Positions 24,241-34,617 of a DNA stretch of 64,000 nt are shown here, piece after piece. Every line of letters begins with the position of its first letter. Position 1 is the stretch's first letter. Source of the DNA: Paulownia fortunei (taxonomy: Eukaryota; Streptophyta; Magnoliopsida; Lamiales; Paulowniaceae). The notes beneath the pieces were generated by a model. The model did no database searches. It was not told where the DNA came from and saw nothing but the letters and a program-made list of their open reading frames with translations. Position numbers and translations under genes: made by a program. Where the stretch lies: NCBI GenBank assembly GCA_019321725.1, contig CM033109.1:23219993-23283992 (forward strand), written 5' to 3'.

Positions 24241-24765
24241 CATGTTGAAAAGTATGAAAATTTTCAAACTTGAGAAAGTAATTTTAAATAAACAAATAAA
24301 AATTTAAAACCAAATCTAGGATGATAAACATAAAGTGATCAAATGAAATTCAAAACTAAGCTTACGATAACAAATTTAAAGTAACAAATGAAAATTAAAA
24401 AAATAAAATGTGGCTCCACAAATTCAAACTAACCAAATGAAAATTTATAAAGAAAGAAAGAAAGATCTAAAACAAACTTAAGATAAAAAAAATTAGGAAA
24501 GTCAAATAAAACTCATAACCACACTTACGATAATAAATTTAAAATTAACGAAAAAATCAGATTCAAACTTAGGATAATAAATTTAAAATTATCAAATAAA
24601 AACTTAAATCAAACATGGGACAATAAATTTAAAAGTATCAATATAAAACTCAAATTCAAACTCAAGGTAATAATTTAAAATATCAAATGAGAACTCAAAA
24701 TCGGATTATTCAAAACCAAATTAAAAACAATAAATATAGAGGAATCAAATGAAAAGTGATATGCC
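24241..24765. repeat. AT-rich tandem array, units of about 45-55 bp
   Basis: Irregular repeats built on the theme CAAACTTAGGATAATAAATTTAAAATTA, then CAAATAAAAACTCAAA. The same theme returns at 25385-25500 and 26390-26900, so the array appears to have been split by, or copied around, the LTR-like sequence at 25009-25388. Confidence 0.65.
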
Positions 24766-25206
24766 CTCAATCTGACTTGAATGAATGGACCTGAGGTATT
24801 GGAGCCATTATGATAATTGGTCTTGTTTTGCTTAGAAGATGGTAGTAGGTTGCATAGTTTTTGAGCACGGTCGAGCTAGGCCATTGATGGGTTAACTCGA
24901 GCTGAATGGGTAGGGGTCAGAATCAAACTCATTTACCTTGGTCTGGCTTTAACCATTGCTGCCCAGTTCACCTTGCACACTTTTGTTCAACTCAGTTTTT
25001 ATCTAGAGAGCTCGGGCATCTACTTAGGTGAATGCATTTTACCAAATTTGGCAGGTATTTTGCATTACCTCCATTATCTCTTAAAGGTAGTAGAGTTCTT
25101 CCTTTACTTTATTACCTTATTATTTTATCTACTATATAAAAGCATTGGAAGTATATTTTATATTATGCATTTTACACATATCATGTAATATTTTCAATTA
25201 TCCTCT

Positions 25207-25293
25207 CCATAGCTTTCTCTGATTCTTGTGCATCAGAAGATTTTTGCTTCCATAGCTTTCTCTGATTCTTGTGCATCAGAGGATTTTTGCTGC
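25207..25293. repeat. 43-bp tandem duplication
   Basis: CCATAGCTTTCTCTGATTC followed by TTGTGCATCAGA.GATTTTTGCT occurs twice back to back. The copy of this LTR-like region at 21540-21590 has the unit only once, so the duplication is specific to the right-hand repeat. Confidence 0.75.
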
Positions 25294-25499
25294 CACACCC
25301 GAGGTTGAAGATGCTGATGTGGATTTCTTGATTTGTGCAAATTCTAGTTCGTATCAAAATGTCAAAAAAACACACTCAAATATCAAACTTAGCATAACAA
25401 ATTTAAAGTAACAAATGAAATTACAAAATAACTTAGGATAACAAAGTTAAAGTAATCAAACAAAAATTTAACATTAAACGCTAGATAATAAATTTAAAG

Positions 25500-26390
25500 A
25501 GTTAAATTTTTTAACCATCATCTACTATCACTTTGGTATCAAATACCTCTGTACAATGAAAATATTCAATTACACCATGATCTTCAAAAATTAAATTGAA
25601 TCGACAAAAATACCCTTATGACTTTATAAAAAAATAAATTCGCTTTACCCCTATTATATTATATATAACATTTTTTGCTTTATATAATCACATAAATATT
25701 AGAAAAATATCATACTAACAAATTAATAAATATATTATTTATAGTAAATAAACATAAAAAACACTTTAAATGATGAACTCATAAAAAAAACATTCAAGAA
25801 ACTAATTATTAAAAAAATACATCTTCACAATTAAATATATCAACTAATATGACCCTCAATTTTATTAAACATGAAATTAATTGAATAAGGTATCAATTTT
25901 CTTTACTCAAGTTTAATAAACCATATTTTAAATAAACATACAGATATTAATAGTTTCATATTTTAAATATAAAAGATTGACACATTACACTAAAATAGTA
26001 TTTTCATATTTAAGAAAATTTAAGATCAAACTAATTGATATATTTGATCATAAAGTGATCTTTTTTATTTAAGAATTTTTTTCCAAAATTTCTTGTTTTT
26101 TAAAATTTTCTTCTTGTATGTTTGTTTAATAAATAACATAATTGTTTGAATTTGTCAGTATCATATTTATTATAATTTATTAACATGAAATGTAATTAAT
26201 ATTTTTATTTTAAATTAAAATGCTATATAGAATATAATAGGAATTAAAGTAAATTTATTTTATTATAAAGTCAAAAAGGTATTTTTGTCCATTCAATTTA
26301 ATTTTTTAAGACCAGTGGGAAATTGAAGGTTTTCATTATACAAATGGTATTTGATATAAAGTGATAGTAAAGAAGGTTAAACGAATTTAA
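25500..26390. other. Extremely AT-rich spacer
   Basis: No coding or RNA feature seen. Ends (about 25505-25560 and 26330-26390) share phrases in inverted orientation: TTAACCATCATCTACTATCA against TGATAGTAAAGAAGGTTAA, and GGTATCAAATACC against GGTATTTGATA. This suggests that the whole stretch from about 25508 to 26380 is a terminal-inverted-repeat element inserted within the tandem array. Confidence 0.45.
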
Positions 26391-26900
26391 CCTAAATTTA
26401 AAGTGACCAAAAGAAAATTCTAAACCAAACTTAAGATAATAAATATGGAAAAGTTAAATGAAATCAATAACCATACTGAAGATAACAAATTTAAATATTA
26501 ACAAAACAAAAAATCAAATTCAAACTTAAGATGATAAATTTATAATTGTCAAACAAAAACTCAAATCAAACTTAGGACAATAAATTTAAAATTACTATAA
26601 TAAAACTCAAATTCAAACTCAAAGTAATAAATTACAAACTATCAAACAAAAACTCAAACCCGAACTTATGATACTAAATTTACAAGAAAAAAACCAAAAT
26701 TCAAAACCAAATTAAAGACATAAAATTTAGAAGAATCAAATGAAAATTCAAAACCAAACCCAAAATAATAAATTTAGAAAAATTAAATGTAAATTTAATG
26801 CAAACTTATGATAATAAATTTAGAATAACCAAGAAAATGCAAAACTAAACTTACAACCACACTCTGAAAAAACAAATTTAGAAAAATAAAAGCTTCAAAA
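26390..26900. repeat. AT-rich tandem array, continued
   Basis: Same unit theme as 24241-24765 (AACTTAAGATAATAAAT, CAAACAAAAACTCAAA). Most of the small frames in this stretch are by-products of the array. Confidence 0.6.
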
Positions 26901-26939
26901 GGAAATAAATTTATAAACATAATTAAAATATAAAAATTA

Positions 26940-28840
26940 AAAAAATTGATTGGGCTAGCGCAAAGGTCCAACCTAGGACGAACCAGGACCATCACACTAG
27001 TATTTTCAATGGGCTTGGGCTGCCCATTAATCAATTTATTGGCTGACCCAGGCCCAACAAATAAAGCACGGGCCTGGGCTTAACTGGTCCAGCAACAATG
27101 CCGGGCCAGCCAATTAATGGGATGGGCTTTTTACATGAGTAGAGACCAGCACAACTCCATGTAAACGAATTTGTCAAAATTCTCACTCGTAAAAGGCCAC
27201 TTCTATGGCACAATGAAGAGCTTAATACATAGGAAGTTACTCAAACATGAGAACTTACCAATGAATACTTTTGCAGTAATGTTAGCATATGTTTTCAGAA
27301 GGAACTAATGAGACAAAATGGGACTCTCCCTCAAGACAAAGATACTGTTAAACAACCTTGAGTCAATAAGAAAAGGCATTTGTTTTCTTACGGACATCAT
27401 AGGCGATAAGGTTCCAACTCATAAATGCCTACTTAAAACATATATGAATGTCCTACATAAACTGAGAAATACTTCTCTTGTTCATGATAGAGGAACAAGA
27501 TTTAACAGAACCACTGAGTTTGAGTTTTACATGCATTGGCACTTTGAGAAATGCAACTTTTAGTGACCCATGAGGGTACACCTGCCCCATGCCCTAGGGT
27601 TCATTTGCCTTTGCTATAACATCCAACAACTGTGACCTCATCAAGTCTTCCACTTCCCTGTCTTTCGAAATTCATTCTAGAAAAAGATCTCCACAACATT
27701 CTAGACTTTAAAAGTTCTCTAACAAAAACTAGCTCTCTTAGAGCTCTATCCGCATATTTAGATACCACGTCAAAATGTAACCTCGCCACCATTCACAACT
27801 CAAGGAAACAGAAACCAGTAACATCGCTCATAATAAGTATGAGGAACACTCATGCAGAAATAACCAGCAGTCACTGCTGCAATATAAGCTGTCACGTTCT
27901 TGTTACTAACACCAGTAATATAATCTATTTCTAACATAGCCTGATTAGACAAAAGATTGAAACTTAAAAACCATCTCATTAGAGATCAATAGTGAAGTCA
28001 ACCCCCTTTGCCTAGACCGCTCTTTGGATAGTCTTAGCATCATCTCAAGGGAACTCCAATGTAACCTCAGACTTACATACCTAGACTTTAAGATAATGGA
28101 GAACTCATGATTAGCCCCTTTCTCTTCCTCTCTCTCCCACCCCAATCGAAAAAGATAAAAGAAAAAGCAAATTCAATTACAAGTTGGGTTTCAGGTCAAA
28201 GTACCTTCTTTGGTAAAGAATCATGTGAAAGTTGGATGTCCATGTATCCTGTGAACAAAACCAACTAAGAAAATTTGTTTTCAGGTATATTTCTTGGATT
28301 ATTATGAATCAGTAAAACTGCAGAACATGAACATAGATGAAAAAGCTTCACACCCAAGTCTGGAGCATGACTTACAGCATTATCAGTAATAAGATACTTC
28401 ATGGTCATTTCCAAGTTATGCTGATGCTGAAGCAATAATGGATGATAAGCTTTTGGCAAACATGAACAGACCATTTCCTCTGAGTCAGTTGTGACATGCA
28501 TGTTCCAAGGAAAGACTGCTCTAGCATTGATCAGCACCACAACATGAAAAATATGAACATAAAAGAACTCAACCATAAACCACTTAAATCATTATAAAGA
28601 ACTCCATCCAATAACAACTGTTGATCTCTAACAATCCACAGAGCCCAATTAATTTGGCATGTATTTAAACCACCCCAAAGGATCAAGAGACCACATAATT
28701 GTACATGTTTTCTTCAATACAGTTATACAACTAATGAAAGATTCCTGAAGGTATAAAAAATCAACTAATAAAAAAATCTTCTACCAAGTATAAGCACAGA
28801 TATAAAGTCCTAATATCTATAATCAAAAAGTTTAACGAAC
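26940..28840. other. Complex non-repetitive sequence without identified gene
   Basis: Composition is less AT-rich than the neighbours. A patch at 26990-27130 carries many GGGCT or GGCCC words. Open frames exist on both strands, including - 28265-28576 (103 codons), + 27632-27934 and - 27601-27792, but none carries a domain that I recognise. The stretch lies downstream of a minus-strand TATA box at 29622, so it may be the body of a transcript whose product I cannot name, or a gene relic. Confidence 0.35.
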
Positions 28841-28856
28841 CTTGATGATGAAACCT

Positions 28857-28952
28857 GTTATGGCGTTGGCCTCCCTGCAATTGGACCGTGACATATATTT
28901 CTTTACTCAACACCGGGAATTTGATGCCATGTTCGTTTCTGAAATCGCTGTC
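28857..28952 (-). other. Candidate exon of an unidentified minus-strand gene
   Basis: On the minus strand an acceptor-like GTTGACAG is followed by an open frame of about 30 codons. It includes DFRNEHGIKFPVLSKEIYV and then TVQLQGGQRHN. A possible donor (AACAG followed by GTTTCA) comes next. The amino-acid composition looks protein-like, but I do not recognise the family and found no matching neighbouring exons. It may be a relic or a chance frame. Confidence 0.25.
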
Positions 28953-28969
28953 AACAGAGAAAGCTTAAA

Positions 28970-29520
28970 AAATTAGGAGAAACAAAAAAATCGATCAAAA
29001 CGAAATTATACAAAGAATAAAGCAAGAAACAGAAACGAAACCAAGAATTAAAAACAAGGCGAGAATAAAGAAAAAAACGAAAAAAAATCTAAAAAAGCAA
29101 AACGAAAAAAAAAACTAATAAAAGGTGAAGAAAAACAAGAAATCCAGAAGATGAAATACAAAAAACGAAAAATATTTAAAAAATAAATAAAAACAAAACT
29201 GGCTTAAAATTGAAAACAACAAAAAAAAAACAAGAATTAACAAGATTCAACTTCAAGAAACTGAAAACCGAAAAATTAGAGAAAAAACAAACGGAAAACT
29301 AAAGAATAGAGCAAGAAGCAAAAACAAGAACAAAGTTAAAACAAAAAAAATATATTAAAAGGTGAAGAAAAACAAGAGATCCAACGGACGATGAATAGAG
29401 AAAAACAAAACAAAATTGGATGAAAGTAAAAACAACAAAAAAGACAAGAATTAACAAGATTCAACGAAAAAGTAAAGAATAAAGAAATAATCAAAAACAA
29501 GAAAAATACTGAAGAAAGAA
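28970..29520. repeat. A-rich low-complexity block with an imperfect direct duplication
   Basis: GAAGAAAAACAAGAAATCC (about 29126) recurs as GAAGAAAAACAAGAGATCC (about 29361), and ACAAGAATTAACAAGATTCA recurs at about 29231 and 29442. The unit is roughly 215-235 bp. Read on the minus strand it is a T-rich, intron-like sequence downstream of the TATA box at 29622. Confidence 0.55.
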
Positions 29521-29559
29521 GGAAATTAAGGGGAGGGATGCTGGGTTGGAAAGAAAGCC

Positions 29560-29630
29560 GGAGAGACTTGGGCAGAGAGAGAGAGATTTACGAGCGAGCG
29601 AAACAAAACATCAAGCACTATTTATAGAAT
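29560..29630 (-). promoter_or_regulatory. Minus-strand core promoter-like sequence
   Basis: On the minus strand CTATAAATAG (29621-29630) is followed about 30 bp later by a leader-like CTCGTAAATCTCTCTCTCTC. This is a convincing plant TATA plus CT-rich initiator, pointing leftward away from U2AF35. No downstream gene was identified. Confidence 0.45.
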
Positions 29631-29689
29631 TTTGGCACCGCTTTTTCGTGAAACCGACATTGGTTTTGTTTAAAAAGAATGCCGTTATA

Positions 29690-30660
29690 AATATATATAT
29701 ATATATATTGCATATATATGTACATATGCAATCAAATCAAGTGTTGAAGCTTGAAAAGGTTCTGAGAGGATCAGTTTTTTTTCTTTTTTCTTTTTTTTTT
29801 CAAAAATTCTGGTCTACGTGTGAAATTATCGACATCCTTTCAATAGAAAGTGCATAAAAGACAATAAAAAACCTGCAGTTTACATAAAGAAAAATAAGGC
29901 CCTTGTTTACAACTATATGTAATAAACTTTTTTCTTTGAATAAAGAAGAAAAGGATAAATGGCAATTTATTCCCTAAATTTTATTTTTTAAAAATAATTT
30001 AAAAATATTTTATCTCATAAATATATATGTATCGCAACATTTGCCCTTAATATCATTTTTAGGTCAAATATTTAATGGAAAATCTCTTCATCAGCTCACC
30101 TCTCGTCATTTTGCCATTTTTTTCCTAACTTACTCAAAAGACAAACAAAAGATTTCGTAATATTTTTTTAATTATTATCAATATGTAAAGGTGTGATAAA
30201 TGATATTTTTATTATAAATTATATCCGTAAGGGTTATGAATATGATAATAATCAAGAATGTGGTGTTTGTGTCACGATATAAAAGCTAAAATTGAGAGTT
30301 TTAATAAGTGCTGAATAGCTGAACTTTTTAATAAAAAAATTTTTTTTGATATATTTCAAAGACAAGTAAAAAGTTTCGTAATATTTTTTTAATTTTTATT
30401 ATTATGTGAAAGTGTGATAATTGTTATTTTTAATGCAAAATAATATCATATAATATGACAAGAATATGATATGTGTATTGTGATATAAAAATTGAAATTG
30501 AGAGTTTCAAACAATGCAACTTTTCTATAAAAATTTAACATAAAAATATTATTAAGAAGTAAATTATTATAATAGTATAAATTGAGTGGGGACAATAATT
30601 TAACTTGCTAATGAGGTCCGACAAAATGTGCCAAAATAATGAAATTTGGATGATGTAACC
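29690..30660. repeat. AT-rich spacer with about 220-bp direct duplication
   Basis: The segment from GACAAACAAAAGATTTCGTA (30140) recurs from GACAAGTAAAAAGTTTCGTA (30361). Shared inner phrases include AATATTTTTTTAAT, GTGTGATAA and AAATTGAGAGTTT. A TA microsatellite lies at 29691-29708. The stretch separates the minus-strand promoter-like site from U2AF35. Confidence 0.55.
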
Positions 30661-30677
30661 TTTAACCATAGCAAAAA

Positions 30678-30827
30678 ATGGCTTTAAAAATTTCGAGCCC
30701 ACGCGAACTAATGTGCAGAAGATTTAAGCCCGCGACGTCGTGCGTCTGTAGAAGAATCCAGAAGCATTTCGTCTTCAATGCAACTCTCACCTCCTCTTCC
30801 ACAGTTGAATCAAGTTTCACCTTCACC

Positions 30828-30863
<36 letters not shown>

Positions 30864-30911
30864 ATCGCAATCAATCTACAAAAGAAACTAGCCTTTTATT
30901 ACTGGAATTGA
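30678..30911 (+). promoter_or_regulatory. Upstream ORF in frame with U2AF35, spanning a CT microsatellite
   Basis: A 77-codon ATG frame stops with TGA at 30909-30911. It is in the same reading frame as the U2AF35 ATG at 30915, with one GCA codon between. A CT repeat (about 30831-30861) encodes a Leu-Ser run inside it. Whether the ATG is in the mRNA is unknown, since transcription may start after it, near the CT tract. Confidence 0.35.
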
Positions 30912-30914
30912 GCA

Positions 30915-33122
30915 ATGGCGGAGCACTTAGCGTCAATATTCGGAACGGAGAAGGACCGGGTGAACTGCCCTTTCTACTTCAAGATCGGCGCGTGCAGGCA
31001 CGGAGACCGTTGCTCGCGTCTTCATACGAAGCCGAGCATAAGCCCGACACTGTTGCTGTCGAACATGTACCAGCGCCCCGACATGATCACCCCCGGCGTC
31101 GAAGCTCAAGGCCAACCCATCGACCCCAAGAAGATTCAAGAACACTTCGAGGTTTTCTTCTCTTCTCTTTTCTTTTCTTTTTTTTGGTTGGTGTGGGGGT
31201 TGGGGCGTTAAGAATTTGTGATTTTGTATGAGAGTAGCGGGTGGTACTTGAGATATCGTCTTTACATTGTGAATTTTAGTTTCTTGGTTTTGGTTGGACG
31301 TGAGATTTTCAGTATAGATAGACTTGGATTTTAGGTTGAACTGAGTTTCTTGAAGAGAAGAAATGAATGATGGTTTCCGATTTCACGTCTCCTATTTTTC
31401 TTTTTTCAAAATTGTTAATAAATAATGTGACATTTTGCGCGAAAGTGGACTAATTTGGTTCTTGGATTGTCAGTTGTTTGTAACTCCAAAAGGATTATTG
31501 GTTTTTGGTCGTTGTTCAAACTTTTAAGCTCAATTGTTCGTTAATTTCATATTATGCTGGGTAATATTTCTTCAAGTTAATTTCCATTGTTGACTGTACT
31601 GCCTCGTCTGATTTTTGCAATATTGTTTCCTTGAATATGTTCAGGAGAAACTGTATATGTTTGGATGTAAATAAATATTTGTTTAGTCACTAGTCAAATC
31701 CAGCCGTGTGAAGAATGAAAAATTTTGGAGTTTGCGCAGATACATATTTTTAAGTTAAAGCAGGAGTGCATCAATTAGTTTTTTTTTATGTTACTTGTTG
31801 TCAAGTGAGATTTCTGAGTTTGAGTTTGAGTATATTATCCTACACACGCATTTATCTTTCAATTCCTTCTTTCTCTGGGAATGAATCTGAAATTTTTACT
31901 TTTGATTTGACGTGGGGTCAATGGAATTCTTTCTTCTTTTTTATTTCGTTTCTTTTGCATGCTTTATAATATAAATCCGATTCAAAGGTAAAGTATCTCT
32001 ACTGATACTGTTTCATCTGTGGTTCTGATTGTATACTTGAATTTTTCATTCCCTTTCATGTGGTGCCCTAGGATTTTTATGAAGACCTTTTTGAGGAACT
32101 GAACAAGTACGGAGAGATTGAAAACTTGAATATTTGTGACAATCTGGCAGACCATATGGTACTTCTTGTGATTCATTCTTTAATTTAGTCTCTATGCCCC
32201 TGGATGTTATTGGTATTAATAGCAATTTTTTTGTCAGGTTGGCAACGTTTATGTCCAGTTTAGGGAAGAAGAACATGCTGCTACTGCTTTAAATAATCTG
32301 ACTGGAAGATATTATGCAGGTTATAAAAAATTTGTTTCTTTATGTTACTATTCGTTTAATATGTTGTCTGAGATTTTTTGCGCTTGCATACCAAATTTTC
32401 AGTCTGTAGGATTATAGTTCTTTGAAATATTTTGTCTGAACATGGTTTTGTATGTCAATGATTATCTGCAGGGCGGCCTATTATCGTTGATTTCTCTCCG
32501 GTGACTGATTTTCGTGAAGCCACCTGTAGACAGTATGAGGAGAACACCTGCAACCGTGGTGGGTACTGTAACTTCATGCATCTAAAGAGGATTGGCAGGT
32601 AAGTTGTGTTAATTTAGTCATGGTGCGGAAGCAAAAAAATACATAGTTAAGTTGGGCAGATTTTTCACTGATTGGTTCTTATATGTGATAATACATAGGG
32701 AGTTAAGACGCCATTTGTTTGGGAGGTACCGAAGAAGGCATAGCCGAAGCAGAAGCAGAAGTCCCTACAGGCACCGTAGCTATGAACAGCGCTCTCATGG
32801 AAATCGCGGTCACAATAGAAGGTATGAGGATCCAGATTATCATGAAAGCCTGAGCAGGAGGCACAGAAGCACAAGTCCTACCCGTAGGAAGGGTAGAAGC
32901 AGGAGCCCAGGTGGCAGGAGGGGGCGCAGCCCTAGTAGAGAAGGAAGTGAAGAGAGGCGAGCTAAAATTGAGCAGTGGAACAGGGAGAGGGAAGAGGCAG
33001 ACCGCGGCAGCAAGGCAAATGCTGGTAAAGCTGAATATAGAGATGAATATGACAACCATGGCTATGGAGAGAATGTAGATGATTACCAAGAGCCACCACA
33101 CCATAAAGGACATGGGTATTGA
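30915..33122 (+). CDS. U2AF35: Splicing factor U2AF small subunit (U2AF35)
   Basis: Partner of U2AF65; it contacts the AG at the 3' splice site during early spliceosome assembly in the nucleus. Exons 30915-31151, 32072-32158, 32238-32319, 32472-32598 and 32699-33122 join to 318 residues with GT-AG introns. The domain order is canonical. The first CCCH zinc finger has C18, C27, C33 and H37. The U2AF-homology RRM spans roughly residues 45-147 ([29 protein letters not shown]). The second CCCH finger has C154, C162, C168 and H172. A basic Arg-Ser region (RSRSRSP and similar) and a Gly/Tyr-rich tail follow. A frame beginning at 32652 reads into the last exon, but residues before 32699 are intronic. 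Length is slightly above the Arabidopsis proteins (about 280-300). The gene looks intact and convergent with HDT. Confidence 0.96.
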
Positions 33123-34617
33123 TAATTTGCAATGGTTCGTTTCATCTCTTCTGATCGTGATTTAGCTTTTCCTTTACTGAAAATGTTCTCTTAGGAAAGG
33201 ACTTCTGTGTCCTATAAAAATAGCTTACTGCGCATTTTCCACTGTGCAGGGGTGGGCAGGTTTACAATTCTGTCATATGGAAAGAGAAAAAAAAAATGCC
33301 TTTCTTTTGTGTTTTTCTAACTTATTTTATGTGGATGAATGCATGACATGGATTCCCTTTACTGAACTTTTCCTCAGATCCACTACAGTCGTCCAATACT
33401 TAGCATAATTTTTGTAACCAAACCTTCCTGTGTTTCCTCCTGTCTCCTCGAGTCGTACTGCTAATATAATTCAACTCCATTAATTGTAGGTGGGGCTTCC
33501 TTTTTATATCGGTTCTGAAAAAAAAATCGTAGTGTCTTGTTGTTATCTTCACTTCGTTTTTGCAAAATATTGAATTTTTGTGTCTAGTACCTGTTTATCT
33601 TGGCATATGCCTCAAGCCTTCAAGGTTTTATCTTCTTCCAGTAACATGTATGTTTTAGGTTTCAATTTTAAACCCTAAATTTAATCATTTCAATCTTGGA
33701 GATAACACAATTAGTGCATGTGGAATTTGAGAAAAAACAGAATTTGAAGGAACATCAATGTGGCTGATATTGACGTTTTAACTCGCCCTCCACATAGGAT
33801 GATGTTCTTGGTGACATCACATCCCTTTTCCTGAAGTTTGTTCATTTTAGTTAACATGAAGCTGGGAAGTTTAAGATGATCCGCGTTGTTATTCAGTAGG
33901 TCTTATTAGCCATAAAGCTTTAAATTTCTTGATAATGCTTTACATCTCAAAAGCATGCATGTCTTTCTGTGCTACTGCTTGTGTCTCTATCTGCAGTCAG
34001 GTATCCTATAAGCACAACACATCCAGGCTTCTAAGGTTTTTTCTTTTTTAAATGAATTTTTCGTTAGATAAATGTTGTTAGTCACTCTGAACTATTTTTG
34101 AAGTACTAGTATAAAAAAAGTACAACAAATTTTTTAAACTCGAACCTAATCAAGTTAGCAGACCATAATAATGATAGGACCAAGCGAGTAGTATATTAGG
34201 TAATCACTTGGAAGCCCTTCTATTCAAAGTAATATCAAAAGGCAAGTTCTTCGTTTCGTTCATATTCGAATAATTAAATGGACAAGAATCAAAAAGGCAA
34301 TTGATTAATCCTCATTCCACAATGTATGGCTTTTTTTACTCTCCACAGATTTGATTTCATGAAAAACAAATATCACTAATTTACCGCAACTTAGCCGGAT
34401 GGGATAATGCTTCAAACATTCACTTTATGAAATTAAATATGAAAATCCATGAAAAAGAAGAATCACATTCCTTGGTGGATTTTCCAAAATAGAACCAGGG
34501 TTTATGAACTCCTGATCCTTACTACAAATCCACCATGGTCGAGGCAACAATCTTCTAAAGGCTCTGTATATCTTGCATGCAACAAAATCACTCAAACATA
34601 TGCTTCTTCAACCAACT
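33123..34617. other. Convergent intergenic region with U2AF35 and HDT 3' untranslated regions
   Basis: The two genes face each other here. U2AF35 3' UTR sequence probably runs to about 33650 and HDT 3' UTR from 34617 down to about 34400. The rest (about 33650-34400) shows no gene. Confidence 0.5.

Larger units (their letters stand above)
21353..25388 (-). mobile_element. Decayed LTR retrotransposon region (Ty1-copia remnant between LTR-like repeats)
   Basis: Direct repeats of about 370 bp at 21353-21722 and 25009-25388 share CTCGGGCATCT, ATTATCTCTTAAAGG, CCATAGCTTTCTCTGATT and GGATTTCTTGATT. Between them, the minus strand at about 23090-23570 translates in shifted pieces to a copia protease and pre-integrase region, with SGCSRHMTR, LLSIS and LSHLNFKTIKKLSK. 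In-frame stops and frameshifts break it, and no reverse transcriptase or RNase H was recognised. The repeats may be LTRs or a repeated internal leader; the boundaries are approximate. Confidence 0.55.

Noticed and set aside
32652..32698. Extension of the last U2AF35 exon to an upstream ATG
   Set aside because: These residues precede the acceptor at 32698 and are intronic; the spliced frame fits the family exactly.
32703..33113. 136-codon minus-strand frame
   Set aside because: Antisense shadow of the Arg/Ser-rich U2AF35 exon.
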